The notes under the pieces: generated by a model
The model's input: only the letters and a program-made list of their open reading frames with translations
The model's database searches: none
What the model was told of the DNA's origin: nothing
Shown: positions 51,515 to 60,153 of the stretch, piece after piece
How positions within the stretch are numbered: the stretch's first letter is position 1
How the letters are laid out: each line of letters opens with the position of its first letter
Assembly: GCA_019114445.1 (NCBI GenBank)
Contig: DXFL01000006.1
Location: forward strand, 248,001-312,000
Direction of reading: 5' to 3'
Source: Candidatus Barnesiella excrementigallinarum
Lineage (GTDB): Bacteria; Bacteroidota; Bacteroidia; Bacteroidales; Barnesiellaceae
DNA length: 64,000 nucleotides
Translations under genes and position numbers: made by a program

Positions 51515-53938
51515 GTGAAAACTTTGATTTCGCTCTTTTTATATTGTATAATTTTAATTATTTCATTCCCGGCACAAGGTCAACATCACCATCACAGACG
51601 GGGTGGCGGAGGCGAAATATCGGGACAAATCGTCTCGACGGAAAAAGGGGAAAAAGCGGTAGACTTCGCCACTGTTTACTTGAAAGGTACCACTTTTGGC
51701 GGAACCACCAACAACGAAGGCTACTATCGCATAAAAGCACCCTGCGGCAACTACACGTTGGTCGTTTCGGCCCTCGGGTACAAAACGGTCGAGAAACCGG
51801 TTTCCCTGAAAAAACGGGAGCCGGTGACAATCAACATCACACTCACCCCGGAGGAACAGATATTAAACGAAGTAACGGTATTTTCAACCGGCGTGAACCG
51901 AGTACAACGCTCGGCTTATAATGCCGTAGCCGTAGACACCAAAGAGTTAGCCAATACGACCAAAAACCTAAGCGATGCCCTTGCCAAAGCACCCGGTATG
52001 AAGTTGCGTGAATCGGGAGGCGTAGGCTCCGATATGCAGGTAATGCTCGACGGGTTCAGCGGCAAACACGTGAAAATATTTATCGACGGCGTGCCGCAAG
52101 AAGGGGTAGGCAGTTCATTCGGGCTGAACAACATTCCCGTGAACTTTGCCGACCGTATCGAAATCTACAAAGGGGTGGTTCCCGTAGGATTCGGCACCGA
52201 CGCTATCGGCGGGGTCATCAACATCGTCACCAACCAAAAGCGCAGGCGGTGGTTCTTGGATGCCGCCTACTCCTACGGTTCATTCAACACACACAAATCG
52301 CACGTCAATTTCGGGCAGACGTTCAAAAACGGATTCACCTACGAAATCAACGCTTTTCAAAATTACTCGGACAACACGTACCATATCGATGCCGACCACG
52401 TGGAACAGTGGAAGGAGGACGGTTCGTCGGTCATTACCGACGAGGTATTTCGGGTAAAACGATTCAACGATACCTTTCACAACGAGGCTCTCGTCGTAAA
52501 AGCAGGATTCGTGGACAAGCCGTGGGCCGACCGGCTGATGATAGGGGTAACCGGCTCGAATATGTATAAAGAGATACAAACCGGTGTACGCCAACATACC
52601 GTATTCGGGGAGAAACACCGCCGGGGACAGTCGCTCATGCCCTCGATCGAATACAGCAAACGCGACCTTTTTGTCAAAGGATTGAAAGTATCGCTCACCG
52701 CCAACTACAACCGAAACGTCACCACTAACATCGACACAGCCGATTACCGGTACAACTGGTTCGGCGAGCGCAAACTGCAAACCAACGGCCGAGGCGAACA
52801 GAGCGAACAATATGCCCGCTCCTACAACAACAATTGGAATGCCACGGCTACTGTCGTTTATCGACTTTCGCAAGCCCACACCTTCACGCTGAACAATGTA
52901 TGGAACGCTTTCCACCGAACCAATTCATCGCTGCTCACCGGTACCGAAATTGAGAATGAATTTGCCAAAGATACCCGTAAAAACATTGCCGGGCTCTCGT
53001 ACCGGCTCATGCCCTCGGAGCGTTGGAACCTCTCTCTCTTCGGGAAATATTACCACCAATATGTGTCGGGGCCTATGGCTACCGACGATAAAGGTACCGA
53101 ATTTGTGATGGTTAATCGCACCGTCAACTCGGCTGGTTACGGAGCCGCCGGAACTTGCTTCCTGCTGCCCGAACTGCAAGCCAAACTCTCCTACGAAAAG
53201 GCTTATCGCTTGCCCTCGATCGAAGAGATGTTCGGCGATGAAGACTTGGAAAGCGGCGAAGTGAATATCCGCCCCGAAAAGAGCGACAACTACAATCTCA
53301 ACCTCAGCTACTCGAAAACCGCCGGCAAACACTCGATCTATGCCGAGGGAGGGCTCCTCTACCGACACACCAAAGATTATATCCAACGCAATATTCAGGA
53401 CCTGAGCGGCGGCAAAGAGAATGCCACCTACACCAACTACGGGAAGGTGGTGACCAAAGGATACAACCTGTCACTACGCTACCGCTTCGACCGCTGGTTC
53501 GACATAGGCGGGAACTTCACACAGATGGACGTGCGCGACATGGAAAAATACCAAATAGGCAGTACAGGGAACTCTACCCCCAACCTCACCTACAAAGCCC
53601 GCATGGCCAATATCCCCTATATGTTTGCCGACAGCGACATCAATTTCTACTGGCATGACTTCGGCCGAAAAGGCAACCTACTCACCCTAACTTACGACAA
53701 CCGCTATCTGCACAGTTTCTGCTATAACTCCGAAGTCATCGGGACAAACAGCAATGCCTATATGATACCCGACCAGTTTTCGCACAACCTCGCCATCGGG
53801 CTAAGTCTGAAAAACGGTCGATACAACCTCTCGTTCGAATGCCAAAACCTCACCGACGAGAAGCTCTACGACAATTTCAGCCTACAAAAAGCCGGTAGGG
53901 CTTTCTACGGGAAAATACGGGTCCATTTCGGAGACTGA
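51515..53938 (+). CDS. TonB-dependent receptor, XusA-like
   Basis: An 807-residue outer-membrane receptor. I use the GTG start at 51515, because the ATG at 51446 lies upstream of the predicted transcription start and the GTG gives a proper signal peptide (about 1-22, ending PAQG). A His run (H24-H27) with RRGGGG follows. Then come a carboxypeptidase-regulatory domain (EISGQIVSTEKGEKAVDF to about 110), a plug domain (SDALAKAPGMKLRES; VKIFIDGVPQEG) and a barrel ending in an aromatic strand. The downstream DUF4374 lipoprotein and PepSY protein match the order of XusABC in Bacteroides thetaiotaomicron (BT2065-BT2063), which takes up siderophores of other bacteria. The ligand here is inferred from that order. 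Confidence 0.85.
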   Translation: MKTLISLFLYCIILIISFPAQGQHHHHRRGGGGEISGQIVSTEKGEKAVDFATVYLKGTTFGGTTNNEGYYRIKAPCGNYTLVVSALGYKTVEKPVSLKKREPVTINITLTPEEQILNEVTVFSTGVNRVQRSAYNAVAVDTKELANTTKNLSDALAKAPGMKLRESGGVGSDMQVMLDGFSGKHVKIFIDGVPQEGVGSSFGLNNIPVNFADRIEIYKGVVPVGFGTDAIGGVINIVTNQKRRRWFLDAAYSYGSFNTHKSHVNFGQTFKNGFTYEINAFQNYSDNTYHIDADHVEQWKEDGSSVITDEVFRVKRFNDTFHNEALVVKAGFVDKPWADRLMIGVTGSNMYKEIQTGVRQHTVFGEKHRRGQSLMPSIEYSKRDLFVKGLKVSLTANYNRNVTTNIDTADYRYNWFGERKLQTNGRGEQSEQYARSYNNNWNATATVVYRLSQAHTFTLNNVWNAFHRTNSSLLTGTEIENEFAKDTRKNIAGLSYRLMPSERWNLSLFGKYYHQYVSGPMATDDKGTEFVMVNRTVNSAGYGAAGTCFLLPELQAKLSYEKAYRLPSIEEMFGDEDLESGEVNIRPEKSDNYNLNLSYSKTAGKHSIYAEGGLLYRHTKDYIQRNIQDLSGGKENATYTNYGKVVTKGYNLSLRYRFDRWFDIGGNFTQMDVRDMEKYQIGSTGNSTPNLTYKARMANIPYMFADSDINFYWHDFGRKGNLLTLTYDNRYLHSFCYNSEVIGTNSNAYMIPDQFSHNLAIGLSLKNGRYNLSFECQNLTDEKLYDNFSLQKAGRAFYGKIRVHFGD

Positions 53939-53983
53939 TTTATCGACAGCATTAAACGTTATCACTTCATAAAAATAAAAGCA

Positions 53984-55459
53984 ATGAAAAAATTTTCCTC
54001 TCTTACCGGTTTCTCAGCTATGCTTATGACCGGTTTGTTATTCGTATCGTGTGAAAAAGACGGCCCCGCCGTACCCTCGGACGTAGCCGGCATGACCGAA
54101 GTATCGAAAGGCAACTACGTAATCGCCGCCTCGGTAGGAACCGGCGACAATGCCACCAACGTACTGCTCACTGCCGACCGGCTGGACGACCCCAACTATA
54201 AAGTAACCCCAACGGTACAGGGGACCCAAAACGACGGAGCCACCTACTGGCTTTTCTACGGCCAGAAATCGCTTTTTGCCCTCAACTACAATCAGGGCGA
54301 AGCCGGGCAAACGGCGTCGTACAGCATGAATCCGAATTTCGAAATGGTAAAAAACTCGAACACCTACAAGTTGAGCCGTTTCACGACCTACGGCTTTTAC
54401 AACGACTATATTATGACCACCTCGTCGGGCAACGGAACGATTGACGGACAAAACTATACCTACACCAACACCCAAGGCGAAACACTCACCGAGACCTACT
54501 ACCCCAAACATTTCTTGCCGGCCTACATCGACGCTAAAAACGAAACGGCCAAAGACGGAGCCGGTGCCACCAATGCAAAACTGCGGTCGGAAAATCTGCT
54601 CGGCAACGGTGAGTTCGTGACCTTAGCCGGCCTCGAACAGGTAAACAATTACCTCTATTCGGCGGCCGTTCCTATGGGATTGAGCCAATGGGGATATATA
54701 CAAACCGTAAACGGGAAAGAACACGGTTATGTGCGCGAAGGATACGAGGATTTGGTTAAAACCGAATCGGGCGGCTCGGGCAGCAGCTCGTACAATGCCA
54801 ACGAATTGCAATGGACACAATATCCCGACGAGTGCTGGGTAGCCATCTTCAAAGACGAAACCCTTCAAGAGCACAAAGTCATCAAAAGCGACAAAATCAG
54901 TTATGCCTGCGGCCGTAACCGCTCGCAATACTACCAAATGTTGTGGAAAGCCGACGACGGTTACATCTATGTACTCTCGCCAAGCTATGCCAAAACCATG
55001 AAGGACACCCGTCAACAAACCACCTTGCCTGCCGGAGTGGTACGTATCGATACTAACTCGGCGTGGGACAACATCGATTTCGACCCCAACTACTACAAGG
55101 CCTTGAAAAATCCTGATGGTACGGCAGCTGCCTTCCTGCGCAGTTGGTACATATCGGGCAACTATATCATGCTGCTCGCCTATGACGAAAAAGGATTCAG
55201 CGGCACAGCCAACCGCCTCGTCATTTTCGATACACAAGGCGACGGCACCCTGAAAGAAATCACAGGGCTGCCCTCGAACGTAAGCGGATTCAGCAACACA
55301 CCTTACATCAGCGACGAAGGTAATGCCTATGTAGTGGTAAGCACCGAAAGCGGATATCCTACCGTATATAAGATAAATCCGGCAACAGCCACAGCAACCA
55401 AAGGACTTACTATCGTAGCCACTAGTGTGAGCGGCATAGGCCGATTGGAAACAAATTAG
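53984..55459 (+). CDS. DUF4374 lipoprotein, XusB-like
   Basis: A 491-residue lipoprotein with signal sequence and lipobox LFVSC (Cys23). The body is beta-rich with repeated strands ([62 protein letters not shown]), consistent with a beta-propeller fold and with DUF4374. In B. thetaiotaomicron the cognate XusB binds the siderophore enterobactin, is released from the cell surface and passes it to XusA. It starts 45 bases after the receptor gene. A strong hairpin lies 33 bases after its stop, before the PepSY gene. Several Tyr/Trp residues could line a ligand site; the specificity cannot be read. Confidence 0.85.
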   Translation: MKKFSSLTGFSAMLMTGLLFVSCEKDGPAVPSDVAGMTEVSKGNYVIAASVGTGDNATNVLLTADRLDDPNYKVTPTVQGTQNDGATYWLFYGQKSLFALNYNQGEAGQTASYSMNPNFEMVKNSNTYKLSRFTTYGFYNDYIMTTSSGNGTIDGQNYTYTNTQGETLTETYYPKHFLPAYIDAKNETAKDGAGATNAKLRSENLLGNGEFVTLAGLEQVNNYLYSAAVPMGLSQWGYIQTVNGKEHGYVREGYEDLVKTESGGSGSSSYNANELQWTQYPDECWVAIFKDETLQEHKVIKSDKISYACGRNRSQYYQMLWKADDGYIYVLSPSYAKTMKDTRQQTTLPAGVVRIDTNSAWDNIDFDPNYYKALKNPDGTAAAFLRSWYISGNYIMLLAYDEKGFSGTANRLVIFDTQGDGTLKEITGLPSNVSGFSNTPYISDEGNAYVVVSTESGYPTVYKINPATATATKGLTIVATSVSGIGRLETN

Positions 55460-55492
55460 CTCCATCAGGGGATACTCAAAACAAAAAAAGGC

Positions 55493-55527
55493 CCGGCGGT
55501 AAACATATTCCCGCCGGTTCTTTTTAT
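55493..55527 (+). terminator. Internal terminator/attenuator between xusB-like and xusC-like genes
   Basis: CCGGCGG (55493-55499) pairs with CCGCCGG (55511-55517) around 11 bases, followed by TTCTTTTTAT. It should reduce transcription into the PepSY gene, whose own start lies 24 bases further on. Confidence 0.7.
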
Positions 55528-55550
55528 AATACATGAAAGGAGAATATCTA

Positions 55551-56711
55551 ATGAAAAAAATATTTCGCAACATACACCTGTGGTTGTCGGTTCCCTTTGG
55601 ATTGATTATCACGCTAACCTGTTTTTCGGGAGCTATGCTGGTATTCGAAGACGAAATTACACAACACGCAAACCGGGAGCTCTACTATGTAGAAAAAGTA
55701 GGTAAAAAAACTATTCCCATGCAAGAGTTGGCCGATAGCATATCAACCCGGTTAACCGATGGAATAACCATAACCGGTATCACCGTTTACCCCAACCCGC
55801 AACGGACCTATCAAGTGAACTTATCCAAACCCCGTCGCGCTGCGATATACGTCGACCCCTACACTGGCGAAGTCAAAGGTCAATCCCAGCGTTTGCCTTT
55901 CTTCCGAACCATGTTTTCACTACACCGATGGCTACTGGACAATCGTCCAACGGGAGACGGGATCTTTTGGGGTAAGATTATTGTAGGAACAAGCACACTG
56001 ATGTTTGTATTTGTACTGCTTTCGGGTGTTGTCATTTGGTGGCCTCACAATCGAAAAGGATTAAAAAAACGATTGAAAATATCGATGCATAAAGGGCTGT
56101 CCCGCTTTTGGTACGACCTGCACGTTGCAGGCGGAATATATGCCTTGATCGTAATATTGGCAATGGCACTAACAGGGCTCACCTGGTCGTTCGAATGGTA
56201 TCGCAATGCCTTTTATTCGGCTTTCGGTGTGGAAATGAAAGCAAATCCAAGAGATAAAAACATCTCTTCCGAAGAGAAAACCCGAACAGAAAAGGGAAAA
56301 GACAAGCTCCCAATGCAACAACGAACTCATGGGAAAGAATCGGACTTTCTCTATTGGCAACCGATATATGACCGACTGGCAAAAGAGAACCCCGATAACC
56401 GACAAATAACCATATCAAACGGAGAAGCCCAAGTATCGAACAACCGATTGGGAAATATCCGGGGGACCGACCACTACTCTTTTGACCCTCAATCGGGCGA
56501 AATCACCGGAGTTTCCCGTTATAAAAATGCCGAAAAAGCCGGGAAGATACGGGGTTGGATCTACTCCGTACATGTAGGCAGTTGGGGGGGCACAACAACC
56601 CGGATACTTTGGTTCTTAATTTCATTATTAGGCGCAAGCCTCCCTCTTACAGGTTACTATCTATGGATAAAACGGCTCTACCGAAAGAAAGAAAAACGAA
56701 TCGTCCACTAA
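55551..56711 (+). CDS. PepSY domain inner-membrane protein, XusC-like
   Basis: A 386-residue inner-membrane protein of the PepSY/TM helix family. The start at 55551 has an AGGAG Shine-Dalgarno about 9 bases before it. The first membrane helix opens with RNIHLWLSVPFGLIITL (about 6-22) carrying the family's His; further helices lie near 145-165, 195-215 and 360-380. A large periplasmic part contains the PepSY-like ITGITVYPNPQRTYQV and YVDPYTGEVKG. The order receptor-lipoprotein-PepSY is that of XusABC, where the third protein is thought to reduce ferric siderophore. The family call is strong, the siderophore role is by analogy. Confidence 0.85.
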   Translation: MKKIFRNIHLWLSVPFGLIITLTCFSGAMLVFEDEITQHANRELYYVEKVGKKTIPMQELADSISTRLTDGITITGITVYPNPQRTYQVNLSKPRRAAIYVDPYTGEVKGQSQRLPFFRTMFSLHRWLLDNRPTGDGIFWGKIIVGTSTLMFVFVLLSGVVIWWPHNRKGLKKRLKISMHKGLSRFWYDLHVAGGIYALIVILAMALTGLTWSFEWYRNAFYSAFGVEMKANPRDKNISSEEKTRTEKGKDKLPMQQRTHGKESDFLYWQPIYDRLAKENPDNRQITISNGEAQVSNNRLGNIRGTDHYSFDPQSGEITGVSRYKNAEKAGKIRGWIYSVHVGSWGGTTTRILWFLISLLGASLPLTGYYLWIKRLYRKKEKRIVH

Positions 56712-56720
56712 CAAAAGACA

Positions 56721-56755
56721 GCGGGGAAGAACGAAAGGCAATCGCTCTTCCCCGC
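56721..56755. terminator. Bidirectional terminator after the PepSY gene and the ABC exporter
   Basis: GCGGGGAAGA (56721-56730) pairs with TCTTCCCCGC (56746-56755) across a 15-base loop. CGCTTGTTTTAT follows on the plus strand. It separates two convergent genes. Confidence 0.75.
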
Positions 56756-56778
56756 CGCTTGTTTTATCAGGATTCCAA

Positions 56779-58605
56779 TTAGAACTTCTGCATATCGACC
56801 AACCGCTTGTAATAGCGGTCGAGTTTGATAAGTTCGTCGTGGCGGCCCCGCTCCACAATTTCGCCCTCATGCATTACACAAATAAGGTCGGCATCCTTGA
56901 TGGTCGAAAGCCGGTGGGCAATGACCAGCGTAGTGCGGTTACGCATAAGGTTTTCGAGCGCCTCTTGCACAAGCCGTTCCGACTCGGTATCGAGAGCCGA
57001 GGTAGCCTCGTCGAGAATAAGGATAGGCGGATTTTTAAGAATAGCACGCGCAATGCTCACCCGCTGGCGCTGTCCTCCCGAAAGACGGCTGCCCCGATCG
57101 CCTATGCAAGTGTCGTAACCCTCCTCGGTAGCCATGATAAAATCGTGGGCATTGGCAATTTTAGCAGCCTCGATCACCTGCTCCATCGTCGCATTTTCCA
57201 CCCCGAAGGTAATGTTATTATAAAAAGAATCGTTAAACAAAATCGCTTCTTGGTTGACATTCCCCATCAATCCGCGCAGGTCGCGCACCCTGAAATCTTT
57301 AATGTTGACCCCATCGATGTAAATACCTCCCTCGTTGACATCGTAGAAACGCGGCAGCAAATCGGCCATAGTCGATTTCCCGGAGCCCGACTGCCCCACC
57401 AAAGCAACAGTCTGCCCCTTTTTAATCGTGAGATTTACATGCTTCACCACATCTTCCGAGCTATACCGAAAAGAGACATTGCGATACTCGATACCCTCCT
57501 TCATGTCGTCCAAAGCCACAGGTTTATCGGGATCTTGTATAGGGTTCTCAGCCGAAAGGATAAGATCGACCCGCGTCATGGAAGCCAAACCTTTTTGTAT
57601 CGAATATGCCGCTTTGGAAAGATCTTTCGCCGGGTTGATAATGCTATAAAAAATAACCAAATAATAGATAAACGAAGCCGCATCGATACTGCTCGTTCCC
57701 GAGAGAATGAGCGAACCGCCATACCACAGGACAATACAGATGGTACAGGTTCCCAAAAATTCGCTCATGGGGTGTGCCAACGCCTGCCGACGGTTAATAC
57801 GGTTTGATATTTTGTAAAACACATTATTTTCTGCGTGAAACCATTTAACCATCTTGGTTTCGGCATTAAATGCCTTAATAATCCGCAAACCGCCCAAAGT
57901 CTCTTCGATAATCGACATCAGCTGTCCCCATTGGTTCTGGCCTTCGAGCGAACGACGTTTCAGTTTCTTTCCCACTTGTCCCATAATATATCCTGCCGTA
58001 GGGAGCAAAATCAAGACAAAAATCGTGAGCTGCCAACTAATCGCAAACATGGTTCCCAAACAGACAATAATCATGATAGGATTTTTAAACATCATGTCGA
58101 GCGAAGCCATAATGGAGTTCTCTATCTCTCCCACATCGCCCGACATACGTGCCATCACATCGCCTTTTTTCTCACTGGTAAAGAATCCTATGGGAAGGCT
58201 TACCACTTTTTCGTATACATAATTGCGAATATCGCGCACTATACCCGACCGCAATGGTATCATAAAATGGGAACTCAAATAGGTAGCCGCAGTCTTGAAG
58301 AAAGTCATCACCATAAGGAATATTCCCAACACAAGCAATGCAAAACCGGGCCCGCGAGTATCGATAATCGTCGTAATATAGTAATAGAAATTATTGATAG
58401 CCACGTCTTTGAAAGAAGCCGAACCCCACTCCATAAAAGTATAGGTTGCTTGTTTGAGCTTGAACAATATTTCCAAAATAGGGATAATGAGCGCAAACGA
58501 AAAAAGCGTGAGTATCGACGCCAAAATATTAAAAAAGATGTTGAGAACAAGATAATATTTATAGGGGGGCACAAATCGCCGGAGAATGGAAAAAAAATCT
58601 TTCAT
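56779..58605 (-). CDS. ABC exporter with fused membrane and ATPase domains (MsbA-like)
   Basis: A 608-residue half-transporter that exports lipids or hydrophobic compounds as a homodimer. It starts at 58605; the longer frame upstream passes the promoter. About six membrane helices span residues 15-320, followed by an ATPase domain with Walker A GQSGSGKST (about 400-410), the signature LSGGQRQR, Walker B ILILDEATSALD and the H-loop VIAHRLST. This layout fits MsbA, the lipid A-core flippase, which is a plausible role in Bacteroidales but not proven. No neighbouring lipid A gene is present. A -7 box lies at 58657-58650. Confidence 0.88.
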   Translation of the reverse strand: MKDFFSILRRFVPPYKYYLVLNIFFNILASILTLFSFALIIPILEILFKLKQATYTFMEWGSASFKDVAINNFYYYITTIIDTRGPGFALLVLGIFLMVMTFFKTAATYLSSHFMIPLRSGIVRDIRNYVYEKVVSLPIGFFTSEKKGDVMARMSGDVGEIENSIMASLDMMFKNPIMIIVCLGTMFAISWQLTIFVLILLPTAGYIMGQVGKKLKRRSLEGQNQWGQLMSIIEETLGGLRIIKAFNAETKMVKWFHAENNVFYKISNRINRRQALAHPMSEFLGTCTICIVLWYGGSLILSGTSSIDAASFIYYLVIFYSIINPAKDLSKAAYSIQKGLASMTRVDLILSAENPIQDPDKPVALDDMKEGIEYRNVSFRYSSEDVVKHVNLTIKKGQTVALVGQSGSGKSTMADLLPRFYDVNEGGIYIDGVNIKDFRVRDLRGLMGNVNQEAILFNDSFYNNITFGVENATMEQVIEAAKIANAHDFIMATEEGYDTCIGDRGSRLSGGQRQRVSIARAILKNPPILILDEATSALDTESERLVQEALENLMRNRTTLVIAHRLSTIKDADLICVMHEGEIVERGRHDELIKLDRYYKRLVDMQKF

Positions 58606-58649
58606 AATTCGCGTGTTGGGCCCGGAGAGAAGCCGGGGCAATTTTGCTG

Positions 58650-58657
58650 CAAAGATA
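58650..58657 (-). promoter_or_regulatory. -7 box for the ABC exporter
   Basis: TATCTTTG on the minus strand, 44 bases before the ATG at 58605. No clear -33 TTTG. Confidence 0.5.
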
Positions 58658-58764
58658 ACACAATTACCACGAAGAGAGCAGGAGAAGAGCAAAAAGTTTT
58701 GTCCCACAGGGCAAAACCGCTCTATGGTTCTATCGCAGGTCCCCCATTCTTTCGGAACAAATTC

Positions 58765-58795
58765 TTGCATAGGCAAAATTATTATAATACTTTTG
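58765..58795 (+). promoter_or_regulatory. Promoter for the glycosyltransferase cassette
   Basis: TTG at 58765-58767, 20 bases, TACTTTTG at 58788-58795, about 50 bases before the ATG at 58845. Confidence 0.7.
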
Positions 58796-58844
58796 CACCC
58801 AAAGCGGGAATAGGGTATATTATCTATTTCGCTGATAGTACGTT

Positions 58845-59576
58845 ATGAAGAAAAGTATTTACACTTTATCGATTATTGTCCCTGCTTATAACGAGGAAAA
58901 AACCATTGCCGAATTACTGCAACGGGTACTCGACGCCAATATAGGTGAAAATATCGAGAAAGAGATAATTGTGGTGAACGATTGCTCCACCGACTCGACC
59001 GAGTCGTGTGTAAAAGACTTTATCGTCTCCCACCCCGCAGCCCCCATCACCTATCTGAAACACGACCGGAACTATGGTAAAGGAATGGCGGTGCGCACGG
59101 GAATACAAGCCGTAACAGGCGACTATGTGGTCATGCAGGATGCCGACCTCGAACTCGATCCAAATGACTTCGCCCAAATGCTTCCGCATCTTTTGTCGGG
59201 AGATTACCGGGTGGTATATGGCTCGCGATTCCTAGCCGAAGAGAACTCACACACCTATTTCAGTTACCAGTTAGGGGGAAAATTCCTGTCGATGATGACC
59301 AATATCCTCTACCACCAGCACATCACCGACGAACCCACCTGTTACAAAATGTTTACCGCCGACTTGCTGAAATCCATTCCGCTCGACTGTACCGGCTTTG
59401 AATTCTGTCCCGAAGTGACTGCCAAAGTCTCGCGATTGGGGCATAAGATAAAAGAAGTGCCTATCCGATACTACCCTCGCTCCATCGAGGAAGGAAAGAA
59501 ACTACGCCTAAGCGACGGAATCAAGGCGATAGGTACTTTGTTGAAATATCGTTTTTGGAAAAATCCTTACCGATGA
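58845..59576 (+). CDS. Family 2 glycosyltransferase (polyprenyl-phosphate sugar type)
   Basis: A 243-residue soluble GT2 enzyme of the dolichyl/polyprenyl-phosphate mannosyl- or glucosyltransferase kind, which loads a sugar on a lipid carrier. It opens with LSIIVPAYNEEKTIAELL (about 7-24), has the nucleotide-sugar loop IIVVNDCSTDST (about 41-52), the DxD-like YVVMQDADLELDPNDF (about 88-103), and the RFWKNPYR tail. No C-terminal membrane anchor is present, unlike DPMS of some organisms. The stop overlaps the next start (ATGA at 59573). The lipid-linked product would feed a membrane GT-C enzyme such as the 60154 gene. Confidence 0.85.
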   Translation: MKKSIYTLSIIVPAYNEEKTIAELLQRVLDANIGENIEKEIIVVNDCSTDSTESCVKDFIVSHPAAPITYLKHDRNYGKGMAVRTGIQAVTGDYVVMQDADLELDPNDFAQMLPHLLSGDYRVVYGSRFLAEENSHTYFSYQLGGKFLSMMTNILYHQHITDEPTCYKMFTADLLKSIPLDCTGFEFCPEVTAKVSRLGHKIKEVPIRYYPRSIEEGKKLRLSDGIKAIGTLLKYRFWKNPYR

Positions 59577-60148
59577 GAAATAAAATTTCCGACAAAAAAG
59601 AGAAAAACCGGCAAAAATCGAAAAACAACCCGGTTCCCAATCGTAAAGGAATCTCGTTTGCATGGGTTGTTAAAAACATGGTTGCACTGATTGTAGTCTT
59701 GTTTCTGTTGAATAAATTCGTCATAAGTATTCAACCGGGGTACAACTGGGCTTACAATATGTTGCAAAAGAATCTCGAATACACCCGGCTCTACGCCCAA
59801 ACGACAACCGATAACCGATTCGAAATGAAGTTGGGCCTTTCGCACGTTTATCTACGTTATCTCAAAGAAAACACCCCCGAAAATGCCGTCATTCTGCTTC
59901 CCCCCAAAGAAGCCTTCTACCCCGAAGGCGAAGAACGAATTTTTTCGGGCGAACCTTACAACAAGCTGTGGGCTACGCGATTCCTGTATCCCCGCCGAGT
60001 TGTTATTCCTTCGGAACTGGGAGTAACACCGTGGAGCGAAAAAATAACTCATGTGGCTATCGTCAATGGCCGAGGATATGAATACCTCGACTATGAAGTC
60101 CCCGAAAAAACACCTCATATCGTATTACCCATACACCTTAACCAGTAA
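59573..60148 (+). CDS. Membrane-anchored protein of unknown function
   Basis: A 191-residue protein. The Lys/Asn-rich first 25 residues precede one membrane segment (about 33-50), followed by an extracytoplasmic domain with LGLSHVYLRYLKENTPENAV, ILLPPKEAFYPEGEERIFSG, then KLWATRFLYPRRVVIPSE (about 85-150). No family is recognised. It sits between a lipid-linked sugar transferase and a polytopic membrane protein, with ATGA overlap upstream and a 5-base gap downstream, so the three genes are cotranscribed. A role in the same glycan process is inferred from position only. Confidence 0.6.
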   Translation: MRNKISDKKEKNRQKSKNNPVPNRKGISFAWVVKNMVALIVVLFLLNKFVISIQPGYNWAYNMLQKNLEYTRLYAQTTTDNRFEMKLGLSHVYLRYLKENTPENAVILLPPKEAFYPEGEERIFSGEPYNKLWATRFLYPRRVVIPSELGVTPWSEKITHVAIVNGRGYEYLDYEVPEKTPHIVLPIHLNQ

Positions 60149-60153
60149 TCGCC

